Source: Candidatus Omnitrophota bacterium (GTDB lineage Bacteria; Hinthialibacterota; Hinthialibacteria; Hinthialibacterales; Hinthialibacteraceae). Taken from it: a DNA stretch of 64,000 bases. Position numbers and translations under genes: made by a program. Positions 35,463 to 44,328 of the stretch are shown here, piece after piece; the first letter of the stretch is position 1, and every line of letters starts with the position of its first letter. The stretch covers positions 145,267 to 209,266 of the forward strand of contig JABLXU010000001.1 of the NCBI GenBank assembly GCA_013177805.1, read 5' to 3'. Under the pieces are notes generated by a model. It made no database searches. It was not told the DNA's origin and saw only the letters and a list, made by a program, of their open reading frames with translations.

Positions 35463-36335
35463 TCATATTTCAAAGGGCAGGTAACCACGGATTAGGCACA
35501 AATCATTGATAACAAAATTTCCAATGCCTTTTATACTCAATAAAAACATTAAATTATTTAAATTACGATAATCATTAAGATTAAATTCATATTTATATCT
35601 AGATTTTGTTAATGAAATCATTTTTGGTTTTAAATAACGGTGTTTGGTTTGATTATCATTATTTGAATATATTGATACTATAGGTTCAATGGTTAGATCA
35701 TCACTTGTAGTTAGATTTAGTGTATAGATTATTGTGTAGAAGCCTCCTTTTTGAAAAACTGGCAAATTCGAATTAGGCACATCAATAGTTATCCTTGCAT
35801 TGCCACCCGAAAAATCGCCTCTAATGGCATAAGGGGAATAGCCACCGCTAACAATTTCACCTACAATATTCGCTGGACTAGAATTGTATCTTTTAACAAA
35901 GCAATTCGGCAAAAAACTACCTTCCAGATTGATAATTTTAATATGACCAGATTTAGCTATATTTTTTTCTAGGTCAAACAATAAATTATCTTTTGGCTCC
36001 AGTTTGGGTTCCAGGAGGACCCATCGGCCGTCTTTGAATTCGCATTTGGCGCCGGTGAGTTCGTCGGTGTCGCCTTTGTAGAGTCCGCAGTCGGTGAAGA
36101 GGACCACCTGGCCTTCTTTCTCGTAATCCGCCCGCTTGTCCCACAGGGTTTCGGGAACCGGTCCGGTGGCCTGGGTCACGGTCTCCGCGGCCGGTTGTGT
36201 GGCGGCCGCGGCCGGTGGCTGGCTCTGTCCGCTGCCCGGGGAGGCCGGGCCGCAACCCGCCGCCAGCAAGAAGGCGGCCAGCAACAGCAGAGTATTCCAA
36301 CTTAGCACGCTATGATTTTTAAGTAAAAATAGCAT
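35463..36335 (-). CDS. Lipoprotein of chimeric base composition, function unknown
   Basis: 290 residues with a signal peptide and lipobox LLAAFLLAAGCGPAS (Cys near residue 28), so lipid-anchored. Residues up to about 115 (QSQPPAAAATQPAAETV, VLFTDCGLYKGDTDELTG) come from GC-rich DNA. The rest (IKIINLEGSFLPNCFVKRYN, GGYSPYAIRGDFSGGNARI) is AT-rich and looks like a carbohydrate-binding beta-sandwich. The switch occurs near 35990 inside one open frame. The C-terminal half may bind the polymer made by this cluster; this is inference. I do not recognise a family. Confidence 0.65.
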   Translation of the reverse strand: MLFLLKNHSVLSWNTLLLLAAFLLAAGCGPASPGSGQSQPPAAAATQPAAETVTQATGPVPETLWDKRADYEKEGQVVLFTDCGLYKGDTDELTGAKCEFKDGRWVLLEPKLEPKDNLLFDLEKNIAKSGHIKIINLEGSFLPNCFVKRYNSSPANIVGEIVSGGYSPYAIRGDFSGGNARITIDVPNSNLPVFQKGGFYTIIYTLNLTTSDDLTIEPIVSIYSNNDNQTKHRYLKPKMISLTKSRYKYEFNLNDYRNLNNLMFLLSIKGIGNFVINDLCLIRGYLPFEI

Positions 36336-36360
36336 TCTTCTAACTCCTTGACATTATGAA

Positions 36361-36396
36361 TATACATCCTGCTGAAATTATACATCCTGCTGAAAT
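36361..36396. repeat. 18-bp perfect tandem duplication at the end of the 2-epimerase gene
   Basis: TATACATCCTGCTGAAAT occurs twice head to tail (36361-36378, 36379-36396). The right copy holds the last codons and the stop of the epimerase gene; the left copy lies just past it and is untranslated. Confidence 0.95.
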
Positions 36397-37454
36397 CCGG
36401 CATTCAACAGAATTTCGACGCATTTTACGGATGCCCGGCCGTCTCCGTATAGTGTTTCATGGAACACGCCGGGGGACAAGGCCCACGCGAAGAGCGCATC
36501 CACGTCCCCGGACAGATCGCCGCCGAGGCGGTTGGCGTCCAGGGCGGTCAGTTCCACCCATTCGGTTTGGTCGCGGGCGGTGATGCATTTTTTCCCGGCG
36601 AAGTAGGCCTCTTTTTGCAGGCCGCCCGAGTCGGTGATCACAAAGGCGCAGGCCCGCAGGTGGCCCAGTATGTCGAAATAGGAGAGCGGTTCTCGCAGTT
36701 CGACCCTGTGGTTGGGGCGGATGCCCTGATGATCCAGGATTTTTCGTGTGCGGGGGTGGAGAGGGAGCACCACCGGAACGGGCGAGCGCTCGAGCGCGTG
36801 GAGGATGTTCGCGAGGCGCGCGGGGTCGTCGGTGTTCTCGGCGCGGTGGATGGTGGCCAGGGCGAAGGGGCCGGGCCGGCCGGGGACGATGGCTTTCGCC
36901 TGGTAATGCAGAAACGCGTCGTACATGACATCGCCGATGACATGCGCGCCGCGCGTTATGCCTTCGCGTTCCAACTGCCGCCGGGCGTTTTCGGAGGGGC
37001 AGAGGAGGAGATCCGCGACGTGATCAGCGACGATCCGGTTGATTTCCTCGGGCATGGCGCGGTTGAAACTGCGCAGGCCGGCTTCGACGTGCGCGACCGG
37101 GATATGGAGTTTGGCCGCGGCCAGCGCTCCGGCGAGGGTGGAATTGGTATCGCCGTACACGAGGACCCGGTCCGGCCGGCGATGGAGCATTTCGCGTTCC
37201 AGTCCCGCGAGCATGGCGCCGGTCATGGCGCCGTGCGGTCCCGAGCCGATGTTGAGGTTGGCGGCGGGCGCGGGGATTTCCATTTCGTCGAAAAACACCT
37301 GGCTCATGCCGTGGTCGTAGTGCTGGCCGGTGTGGATGATTTCCTCGTGGATGGGGCGTTCCGGGTGGTTCCGGTTATGTTCGGCGATGGCGCGGGTGAC
37401 GGCGGCCGCCTTGATGAACTGGGGCCGCGCACCGAGGACGGTCAGGAAGCGCAT
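36378..37454 (-). CDS. UDP-GlcNAc 2-epimerase family enzyme, likely WbpI-type
   Basis: 358 residues. Hallmarks: TVLGARPQFIKAAAVTRAI, EIIHTGQHYDHGMSQVFFDE, LVYGDTNSTLAGALAA, HVEAGLRSFNRAMPEEINR, ATIHRAENTDD and FVITDSGGLQKEAYF. Family members invert C2 of UDP-GlcNAc (WecB) or UDP-2,3-diacetamido-glucuronate (WbpI). The last choice is favoured because WbpB-, WbpD- and WbpE-like genes are in the same operon. The gene is GC-rich while both neighbours are AT-rich, so it forms a conserved island inside the variable cassette. Confidence 0.88.
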   Translation of the reverse strand: MRFLTVLGARPQFIKAAAVTRAIAEHNRNHPERPIHEEIIHTGQHYDHGMSQVFFDEMEIPAPAANLNIGSGPHGAMTGAMLAGLEREMLHRRPDRVLVYGDTNSTLAGALAAAKLHIPVAHVEAGLRSFNRAMPEEINRIVADHVADLLLCPSENARRQLEREGITRGAHVIGDVMYDAFLHYQAKAIVPGRPGPFALATIHRAENTDDPARLANILHALERSPVPVVLPLHPRTRKILDHQGIRPNHRVELREPLSYFDILGHLRACAFVITDSGGLQKEAYFAGKKCITARDQTEWVELTALDANRLGGDLSGDVDALFAWALSPGVFHETLYGDGRASVKCVEILLNAGFQQDV

Positions 37455-38593
37455 GGTGATGGAACTTTCATTAATAATCTTTCAATTTCTTTTAACAAAA
37501 TATTAGCATTTACTTCAAAACATAGTTCATCTGCTGCTCGATGGCTTGCTTCTTTAAATTTTTTAATGTCTTGACTTGATAGAGAATTTAATATATTCGC
37601 AAGATCTCTTGGATCAAATGATTTTGCAACTACACCTAGTTTGTAACGATTTACAATGTTTGCCATTTCAGGAGAAGGTCCAATAGCAACCGCAAGTCTT
37701 GCTTGTATATATTCAAATAATTTATTCGGTAATGAATGCATTTGATTAAAACCATTTGGCTCCAAGATATATAATCCGATATCATATTCATTTATTCTTT
37801 GGCATATATGTGGCATAGGAACAGGTTCAACAAAACGAATTCTTTTATTATTCGCAGCCAGTTTTCTCAATTTTGTAAGATATTTTGGTTTAGATGGCAT
37901 CAGCATAAAATCCAAAGTATATCGATCATCCAAGTATTCCATCAATTTAATCATTTTTTCTTGTTTTCTAGATGGATTGGTTCCGCCATGATGAATTATA
38001 CGTATTGTTGCATTTTGAATAGGAGAAGGGTTCAAATTTTCACGATAGGGTGCATTTGTTATTACTCTTGAGTTTACCTTATATACTCGTAGGTACTCTT
38101 TCGCAATTCCTTCGCAAACGGTGATCATTCCCGAAACACGAGGCAGGTATGTTTTACATATATAATTTTTATAAGGCATAACAATCATCCGCCAAAGTAA
38201 TCGGTCTTCAAACTGCCTTGGTGCATATTCATGGGCATCAAGCAATACCGGTCTACCGGATGCTAGTTTAAGGGCCAACGGAAGAGTTTCGACATCATTT
38301 GCAATAACAAGATCAAATTTCTGATTAATTATCTTTTCCACCCCACTTCGAACACACGAATTATGCCAATAGATTTGTTCATAACTTTTTAAAAGATATT
38401 GAATGACGAGAACTAACTTTTGCCAAAATGTCTTTCTTATATTATTAAACTTAATGTATTTTATGTTGAGATCAGGCTTGCAGCCAAATCCTGCAACAGT
38501 AATTTGGTATTGATTATTCAGAGTACGTATTTGCCTCAAGACCCGAGGATCACGCCGTATCTCGGAAAAAGATATTATCAAAATTATAGGCAT
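37442..38593 (-). CDS. GT4-family glycosyltransferase
   Basis: 383 residues, AT-rich. N-terminal ILIISFSEIRRDPRVLRQIR is a common opening of GT4 enzymes; FDLVIANDVETLPLALKLA and VLLDAHEYAPRQFED follow. The donor half has IIHHGGTNPSRKQEKMIKLM and FNQMHSLPNKLFEYIQARLA. Its stop lies 13 bases inside the start of the 2-epimerase gene, exactly where base composition changes. It should add one residue of the repeat unit. Confidence 0.85.
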   Translation of the reverse strand: MPIILIISFSEIRRDPRVLRQIRTLNNQYQITVAGFGCKPDLNIKYIKFNNIRKTFWQKLVLVIQYLLKSYEQIYWHNSCVRSGVEKIINQKFDLVIANDVETLPLALKLASGRPVLLDAHEYAPRQFEDRLLWRMIVMPYKNYICKTYLPRVSGMITVCEGIAKEYLRVYKVNSRVITNAPYRENLNPSPIQNATIRIIHHGGTNPSRKQEKMIKLMEYLDDRYTLDFMLMPSKPKYLTKLRKLAANNKRIRFVEPVPMPHICQRINEYDIGLYILEPNGFNQMHSLPNKLFEYIQARLAVAIGPSPEMANIVNRYKLGVVAKSFDPRDLANILNSLSSQDIKKFKEASHRAADELCFEVNANILLKEIERLLMKVPSPCAS

Positions 38594-38627
38594 ATTAAAA
38601 TCCCATCCATAAGAATATCACTAATGA

Positions 38628-39278
38628 TTATATTCTTCTTAGAATAAAATATAGTTGGTAAGATGCAAATCTCATTTTCCCATAACGAACAATTGTAAAA
38701 TATTTTGAAATTATTTTTTTTATTTGATTCATGGATGTATTTAAAGATGAATCTATCTCCCATTGATGAGATTTAGATATATGAAATGTTCTTCTGGCTA
38801 ATGAAAAACCTAGTAATTTGGATCCCACGAACGGCAATTGTATATACCATTGGAAATTTAGAAACAACTTTTGAGCACGAGGAATTGTAATGATCGCGTG
38901 AGTACTGATTTTTGAAATATTTTGAATGTATTTTTCGAAATTTTCGAATTCGGTATGCTCCAAAACCTCCGCACATAGGACCATGTCAAATGTCCTATCT
39001 TGGAAATGTTTTCCTAAATCATCAATCGATCCAACGATATCGGGTTCAAGATTGGGATTGATATCATATGTCAATACCGATATGCCAATTGATTTTAAAT
39101 AATTAGAAACAAATCCGTTCCCTATGCCAATCTCAAGAACTGTTGCCGGTTTAAGCTCGCGGACTAGCCATATTTGTTCAATAAAGCTCATGATCTGTAT
39201 AAATGAAAAATATTGATCATTTAAATACATTGATTTAGGTAAAATGGACTCATCATATATACTACGCTTTTTTTCCAT
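38628..39278 (-). CDS. SAM-dependent methyltransferase
   Basis: 216 residues, AT-rich. Motif I ATVLEIGIGNGFVSNYLKSI, then VLTYDINPNLEPDIVGSIDD and DMVLCAEVLEHTEFENFEKY are the standard class I set. In a polysaccharide operon it may O-methylate a sugar or cap the chain; the target cannot be read from sequence. Confidence 0.85.
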   Translation of the reverse strand: MEKKRSIYDESILPKSMYLNDQYFSFIQIMSFIEQIWLVRELKPATVLEIGIGNGFVSNYLKSIGISVLTYDINPNLEPDIVGSIDDLGKHFQDRTFDMVLCAEVLEHTEFENFEKYIQNISKISTHAIITIPRAQKLFLNFQWYIQLPFVGSKLLGFSLARRTFHISKSHQWEIDSSLNTSMNQIKKIISKYFTIVRYGKMRFASYQLYFILRRI

Positions 39279-39325
39279 TATTTTACTTTTATCATGGAAA
39301 TTATTCAGAAATGTGAATGTAATAA

Positions 39326-40579
39326 TTATAGGTAAGGTATATTGACTTTCGCTTTTACCTTAGATTTCATAAATTCACTTAAACTTAGCAACATTAATGC
39401 TTGTCCCCATCTTATGAAAGGAATGGATATCTTATATTCAAAATTCATAATTTTCACAATTTTATAAATGAACCATCCATTTTTTTCCTGCATATTTCTG
39501 ATGATCCAAGGTAGCAATTCTGATAATAATTGATCTGATTCGCTAAAATCATTTGATAAGACAACATTGCACAATATGGCTTCAGCACAAGCGTGTATAT
39601 CAATTGGATACACACGATCAGGACGTATTTTGGGGATCACTGAATTATGCATTTTGAAAAGCAGATTATTTTTATAATAATCAAAATAATTCAATAAACT
39701 TAACTTAAATTTCTCTTCATTCGTCAATTTCCACATTCTATATAAGCAACGTATTTCAAAGCCGCTGTGATATCCATCAATATGATTTGGATTATTATGA
39801 TTTTGTTTCTTCCCCCAATAATAAATAGAACCATCAGAATTTTGCTCATCTAGGGCATATTGTGCAGCTTTCATACCTATATCAATATAGTCATTATTAC
39901 CAATTTCAATACCTATTCGAGTCAGAAATTCAGCTATCATTAAGTTGGAATTGTGAATGCAAAAATCATCTAATGGAGAATAACTAAAGCAAATTGAATA
40001 TTTATCATTGTGAGTTATTCTATAATCATTTAAAAAATGCTCACATATTTTAATGCAAAAATTAATCCCTTTTTCATAATTTTCTGTTTTATAAGCTTCC
40101 CAGAATGCATCACCGGCAGCACAACTTACGGTAGAAAATGGAGTCCCAGAAGGAAAGAAAACAACACTATCCCAATCAAAGCAGTGTCCCCATCCTACCC
40201 CACAATATTCGCTACTTGCATTTTCTTCCAACCAATTCAAGCAATGGAAAGCCTTTTCTCTAAAGCTATTTATTCCTGTTATACTCAATAAATTAAAATA
40301 AGATTTAGCGAAAAGCGCCATCGCAAGAGGATTTATATGTTTCTTAACACCTAATAATTTGCGTATTTGAATAGGAAAAAGATTTTCAAAAATAATGATA
40401 GGATATCTTGTGAACTTAAGTATTAATGAACGATTTTTATTAGTGAAAAGGTATCGATACAAAGGTATTGATTTAATGTCATACGGATCGTATCCATCCC
40501 ATCCATTTGAATCAACCCACTTTTCCAATCGCAGAATGGAATCCCAAACAAGTTCTTGTATTTCATGTTCAAGTATCAT
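39326..40579 (-). CDS. Alpha/alpha-toroid-like protein of the polysaccharide cluster, function unknown
   Basis: 417 residues, AT-rich. The spacing of helices with ALFAKSYFNLLSITG, FHCLNWLEENASSEYCGVGW, AGDAFWEAYKTENYEKGINF, AQYALDEQNSDGSIYYWG and HIDGYHSGFEIRCLYRMWK suggests a six-hairpin (alpha/alpha) barrel, as in polysaccharide lyases and epimerases. GHCFDWDSVVFFPSG is a conspicuous conserved-looking segment. No signal peptide, so it would act in the cytoplasm. Coupled to Wzx by a 4-base overlap. The enzyme activity is not assigned. Confidence 0.6.
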   Translation of the reverse strand: MILEHEIQELVWDSILRLEKWVDSNGWDGYDPYDIKSIPLYRYLFTNKNRSLILKFTRYPIIIFENLFPIQIRKLLGVKKHINPLAMALFAKSYFNLLSITGINSFREKAFHCLNWLEENASSEYCGVGWGHCFDWDSVVFFPSGTPFSTVSCAAGDAFWEAYKTENYEKGINFCIKICEHFLNDYRITHNDKYSICFSYSPLDDFCIHNSNLMIAEFLTRIGIEIGNNDYIDIGMKAAQYALDEQNSDGSIYYWGKKQNHNNPNHIDGYHSGFEIRCLYRMWKLTNEEKFKLSLLNYFDYYKNNLLFKMHNSVIPKIRPDRVYPIDIHACAEAILCNVVLSNDFSESDQLLSELLPWIIRNMQEKNGWFIYKIVKIMNFEYKISIPFIRWGQALMLLSLSEFMKSKVKAKVNIPYL

Positions 40580-42051
40580 GTTCTTGTTTTGTTGAATGAA
40601 TAATTCAGAAAGTCAAAGCTATAAATATAATAAAGAAGGACTATAGCTAGAGAAACAAGCAAAACATCTCTAGACTCAAATTTGTATAATTTCATAATTA
40701 CTAACAACAATCCAAGTGGAAGAAAATACAAGGAATTATTTCCAATAAGAACGATGTATCGAGTAAATGAGTTTCCTGATATTATCAATATCCAAATAAA
40801 CAAGTATCCGTATATAATAACCCCACTAGCAGTAAATAATAATAAGGTCAAATACACACTATCAAATACTCCTCCCAGGAATAATGAAAGAAAACGAGTC
40901 GCTAACAAAAATAATTGTATGAAAAAAGCCACCTCTAATTTTTCGAAAATATTTATTAATGAAGCTAATGGCGCAGAAATAAATTGCATAAATATCCATA
41001 AGCTCATTATTTGGATGTACACACCAGCTTCAGACCAATTCAATCCAAAAACCACTATACAAAAGTCCTTACCAATTACTGTAAGTAGCAGCATCGGAAA
41101 CAGGCCGATCATCAACAAGCGACGAAAGGTAATATCTACAAGTAATGATATTGTACCTTCCTTTTTGGCTATTGCTGCCCGTTGAAAAAAAACCTGTCCA
41201 ATCGCAGCACCTATCAAACTCATCGGCATACTTAATATTCGATGGCCTAGGGAATAGAATCCCACAACTGACGAAGAAAAAAACACCGAGAGCAATAAAG
41301 CCGGCAATTGAGAAGAGGTCGTGTTTAATAGTGTTGACCACGTGCTTATCATCGGGAACTTCTTATATCTCCTCCCCCCCCTGGCCATTCCTTGCCAGCG
41401 GATGGCTTTCCAGAAAGTGGCCCGGTCGTCGCGCCAGATTTGCTCGCCGAGGACGGCCGTGGAGATGGTCTTGCCCACCACGTTGGCCCCGATAAGGCTC
41501 CCGCCGGTGGCGTAGCCGGCGTATCCCGCGCCCAGTTGCGTGGAGACCGTCGCGGCCGAGCTGGTCACCCGGGCGATTGACAGGCGGCCGAATTGCTTGG
41601 TACGCGAGTTCCAGTAGTTCAAGGCTTGGAACACCCCATCCAGCAGGACGGTCACGGGAATCAACCAGAGGTACGGCTTCAGGCCGGGAGCGTTAAGCCA
41701 GCCCAGCAAGGTTTCTCCTCCCCACCCGATCGCGAGAGTGGTCAAGCACGTGACTATGAGAGAGAAACCCAGGCTTACGGCCAGGAGATTGGCGGCTTCC
41801 TCATCCGACTCGGGAAGCATGATGGCCAGTTCGTAACGCAGGCAGGCGATGACACCCACGATGCTGGTGATGGAGAGATAGATCGCCAGTGTGCCGAAAT
41901 CCTCCGGTGTGTACAACCGCGCCAGAAAGGGCGAGGCCAGCACCATCAGTCCTTGGGCGATGGTCGTGCCGGAGACCAGTTTGAACACGTCCCCGGCGAA
42001 GGAGGAGGATTTAGGGGTGGCGGCGGTTGATTCCACGGGAGGTGTTTTCAA
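40576..42051 (-). CDS. Wzx-type polysaccharide flippase, chimeric gene
   Basis: 491 residues, MATE/MOP-like, with about 12-14 membrane helices. The N-terminal half (VFKLVSGTTIAQGLMVLASP, FLARLYTPEDFGTLAIYLSI) comes from GC-rich DNA. From about residue 222 (RGGRRYKKFPMISTWSTLLN) to the end the DNA is AT-rich. The family flips lipid-linked repeat units across the inner membrane. The start is uncertain: TTG 42051, with no clear ribosome site; GTG at 42036 is possible. The change of composition near 41380 inside a single frame suggests homologous exchange within a conserved helix-encoding region. Confidence 0.85.
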   Translation of the reverse strand: MKTPPVESTAATPKSSSFAGDVFKLVSGTTIAQGLMVLASPFLARLYTPEDFGTLAIYLSITSIVGVIACLRYELAIMLPESDEEAANLLAVSLGFSLIVTCLTTLAIGWGGETLLGWLNAPGLKPYLWLIPVTVLLDGVFQALNYWNSRTKQFGRLSIARVTSSAATVSTQLGAGYAGYATGGSLIGANVVGKTISTAVLGEQIWRDDRATFWKAIRWQGMARGGRRYKKFPMISTWSTLLNTTSSQLPALLLSVFFSSSVVGFYSLGHRILSMPMSLIGAAIGQVFFQRAAIAKKEGTISLLVDITFRRLLMIGLFPMLLLTVIGKDFCIVVFGLNWSEAGVYIQIMSLWIFMQFISAPLASLINIFEKLEVAFFIQLFLLATRFLSLFLGGVFDSVYLTLLLFTASGVIIYGYLFIWILIISGNSFTRYIVLIGNNSLYFLPLGLLLVIMKLYKFESRDVLLVSLAIVLLYYIYSFDFLNYSFNKTRT

Positions 42052-42063
42052 AAGGAAGAAATC

Positions 42064-42285
42064 TCATCCTTCACTTGATGCAAACGGAACTTGATGCAAA
42101 CGGACCCGCGTAGGTTTTGCTTGGGGATCGTCAAAATAACAATCGATGGCATCTTTGATATTTTTCTTCAAATCTTCGATGATTTCACCCTGCGTGTGAA
42201 TACCTACACCCAGGGCGGAAGTTACAAAACCGCCATCCACTTCATCCTCTTTTACTTCAAAAATCAATTCGGAGAAACTTGTCAT
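42064..42285 (-). CDS. HicB-like (DUF1902-type) antitoxin with altered C-terminus
   Basis: 73 residues: MTSFSELIFEVKEDEVDGGF, ALGVGIHTQGEIIEDLKKNI and KDAIDCYFDDPQAKP are typical of small HicB-like antitoxins. The C-terminus is changed by a 16-bp tandem duplication (42073-42104). Without it the frame would read RVRLHQVKDEISSF and stop at 42050-42048, overlapping the Wzx start; with it the frame ends PFASSEG. No HicA-like toxin is adjacent. It sits inside the polysaccharide operon between an aminotransferase and Wzx. Confidence 0.7.
   Translation of the reverse strand: MTSFSELIFEVKEDEVDGGFVTSALGVGIHTQGEIIEDLKKNIKDAIDCYFDDPQAKPTRVRLHQVPFASSEG
42073..42104. repeat. 16-bp perfect tandem duplication in the HicB-like gene
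   Basis: ACTTGATGCAAACGGA occurs twice head to tail (42073-42088 and 42089-42104), shifting the reading frame of the last codons. Confidence 0.95.
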
Positions 42286-42294
42286 AGTATCCGT

Positions 42295-43422
42295 TTACCA
42301 TTCCGCGATCCGTTTCACCACCATTTCTTGTTGTTCCGCGGTGAGTTCGGGGTAGATGGGCAAGGCCAGGGTGGTGTTCGCCGCGTGTTCGCTGACGGGC
42401 AGGCTGCCCCCGGAGTAGCCCAGGCGCGCGAAACATTTCTGGAGGTGCATGGGCACGGGGTAATAGATCTCGGTCCCGATGCCGTTCTGTTTCAGGTGAG
42501 CCATCAGGGCGTCGCGGTTTTCGACCTGGATCACGTATTGATTGAAGATATGCCGGTTTTGTTTAACGGCGGGCAATTTGATTTTCGTTCCCGCCAGGCC
42601 GGCTTCTTCGAACAAGGCGTCGTATGTCCGGGCGTTGCGCTGGCGGGCGGCGGTCCATTCGTCCAGATGGCGCAGTTTCACGCGCACGATGGCTGCTTGC
42701 AGCGCGTCGAGGCGGAAGTTGCCGCCCACGAGGCTGTGGTAATATTTCGGCTTGGAACCGTGGACGCGGAGCATTTTGAGTCTCTCAGCCAGGGATTCAT
42801 CCTGGGTGACCACCATGCCGCCGTCGCCGTAGCCGCCCAGATTTTTGGAGGGGAAGAAGGAGAAGCAGCCGATGGTTCCCATCGATCCGGCGCGGCGTCC
42901 CTGGTACTCGGCGCCGATGGCCTGGGCGGCGTCCTCGATGACAAACAGATTATGCCGCCGCGCGATGTCCAGGATGGGATTCATTTCCGCGCATTGGCCG
43001 TAGAGGTGAACGGGGATGATGGCCTTGGTTTTGGGGGTGACGGCCGGTTCGATCAACGCGGGATCGATATTGTAGGTGTCCGGTTCGATATCCACGAAGA
43101 CCGGTTTGGCGCCGAGGCGGTGGATGACCCCGGCGGTGGCGAAGAAGGTGTAGGGCGTGGTGATGACTTCATCGCCGGGCTGGATATCCAGGGCCATCAG
43201 GGCGATGAGCAGCGCGTCGGTTCCGGACGAGACGCCCACGCCGAAGCGGCATTGGGAATATTCCGCGATTTCGCGTTCCAGCGCCTGCACTTCCGGGCCG
43301 AGAATGAAATGCTGGGATTCCAGGACTTGGCCGATGGCGGTGTGGATTTCATCGCGGATCGCGCGATATTGCGCCTGGAGGTCCAGCAGGGGGACGGACA
43401 GGGTGGTTGGGGTTGGGGTCAT
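42295..43422 (-). CDS. DegT/DnrJ/EryC1-type sugar aminotransferase, WbpE-like
   Basis: 375 residues. PLP enzyme: [65 protein letters not shown] and Lys193 in [14 protein letters not shown] as the cofactor lysine. In the WbpA-B-E-D-I pathway WbpE aminates UDP-3-keto-GlcNAcA with glutamate. The operon also has the expected oxidoreductase, N-acetyltransferase and 2-epimerase, which supports this role over perosamine-type reactions. GC-rich backbone composition. Confidence 0.9.
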   Translation of the reverse strand: MTPTPTTLSVPLLDLQAQYRAIRDEIHTAIGQVLESQHFILGPEVQALEREIAEYSQCRFGVGVSSGTDALLIALMALDIQPGDEVITTPYTFFATAGVIHRLGAKPVFVDIEPDTYNIDPALIEPAVTPKTKAIIPVHLYGQCAEMNPILDIARRHNLFVIEDAAQAIGAEYQGRRAGSMGTIGCFSFFPSKNLGGYGDGGMVVTQDESLAERLKMLRVHGSKPKYYHSLVGGNFRLDALQAAIVRVKLRHLDEWTAARQRNARTYDALFEEAGLAGTKIKLPAVKQNRHIFNQYVIQVENRDALMAHLKQNGIGTEIYYPVPMHLQKCFARLGYSGGSLPVSEHAANTTLALPIYPELTAEQQEMVVKRIAEW

Positions 43423-43447
43423 GGTTGCACTCTTTAGTTAGTATAGA

Positions 43448-43909
43448 TCAGGCGCGTTGCTCCAAAAAAACGGTGAATGCTTCAAGTTCATTGCGGACCT
43501 GATTATATACCGAGGGTAATTGAACTACCATTTTCTGGATTTTCGCGGATTCAAATTCAAAAGAATATACATTTCGAACCACATGCCGGAAGCCCCGATA
43601 CTCATTCAATTGTTCATGGAGAGATTCCGAGATCACGGCGGGACGCACCGATGGCTGTTCCGTGGCCATTCGAATCAACAAGGTTTGATGCCAATTTTCT
43701 CCCGCGGGCCGGAATCCATCAACGTGAATGGCTATCAATTCGAAAATTCGCTCTAATCCAGCATAAAAGCCATGCATGTTGAGAGCCACGCCATCAAGAT
43801 AATAGTCATCGGATGATTGTTGAAATCGCCGCCACCCTTCCGAAACACGTCCTGTTAACCGATCCAGATCGGCTAAGACAGATCGAATACGCCTTGCGAT
43901 ACGCAACAA
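43448..43909 (-). CDS. HepT-like ribonuclease toxin
   Basis: 153 residues, all helical. The segment EYRGFRHVVRNVYSFEFES carries the Arg-His-Asn-Tyr cluster found in HepT-type HEPN toxins, and LNMHGFYAGLERIFELIAIH is the usual long helix. HEPN proteins cut RNA; here the gene follows a minimal nucleotidyltransferase by 8 bases, as in MntA-HepT modules, where the nucleotidyltransferase inactivates the toxin by adding AMP to its tyrosine. It interrupts the WbpE-WbpD order of the sugar operon. Confidence 0.8.
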   Translation of the reverse strand: MLRIARRIRSVLADLDRLTGRVSEGWRRFQQSSDDYYLDGVALNMHGFYAGLERIFELIAIHVDGFRPAGENWHQTLLIRMATEQPSVRPAVISESLHEQLNEYRGFRHVVRNVYSFEFESAKIQKMVVQLPSVYNQVRNELEAFTVFLEQRA

Positions 43910-43917
43910 CCGGTCGT

Positions 43918-44307
43918 TCAGATTTCGACACCTTCCCGTTCAATGCATTCTCGAAGCAGAGGTTTACATGATAACGGATCGACTAAATCAATTTTGAAAT
44001 CTCCACTCAAACCGGTCACAGCGGCAATTGCAATGAAAAACCGATCCGGGGGGATATCCCATGCCGCGAGATCGATATCTGACCACGGGCCAAAATCGTC
44101 TTTCCGAGTGACAGAGCCGAATAGGACTACTTTTCGTGCTCCAAACTGATTCCGCAGGATGCGAGAAGCTTGTTTAGCAATCCTTAACGCCTGTTGCTTA
44201 CGCAATCTCAAAGACTGACTATCAAACCATTCCGCTTTGGGATAGTGATACCCTGGATAATAGGTATTCCATTCCGTTTTGTTCAAATCCAGTACGGTTT
44301 TGGCCAT
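43918..44307 (-). CDS. MntA-like minimal nucleotidyltransferase antitoxin
   Basis: 129 residues. The polymerase-beta-type active site is intact: VVLFGSVTRKDDFGPWSDID with GSxxR and the DxD metal pair (DIDLA), and a further Asp in FKIDLVDP. Partners of HepT toxins have this form. It is translated just ahead of the HepT-like gene. A stand-alone role in nucleotidyl transfer is less likely given the pairing. Confidence 0.85.
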   Translation of the reverse strand: MAKTVLDLNKTEWNTYYPGYHYPKAEWFDSQSLRLRKQQALRIAKQASRILRNQFGARKVVLFGSVTRKDDFGPWSDIDLAAWDIPPDRFFIAIAAVTGLSGDFKIDLVDPLSCKPLLRECIEREGVEI

Positions 44308-44328
44308 GATGGTAATTCGTTATCCTCG

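Noticed and set aside
31320..41380. AT-rich cassette as an integrated phage or transposon
   Set aside because: No integrase, transposase, terminal repeats or target duplication; all genes are polysaccharide-related and borders are inside genes.
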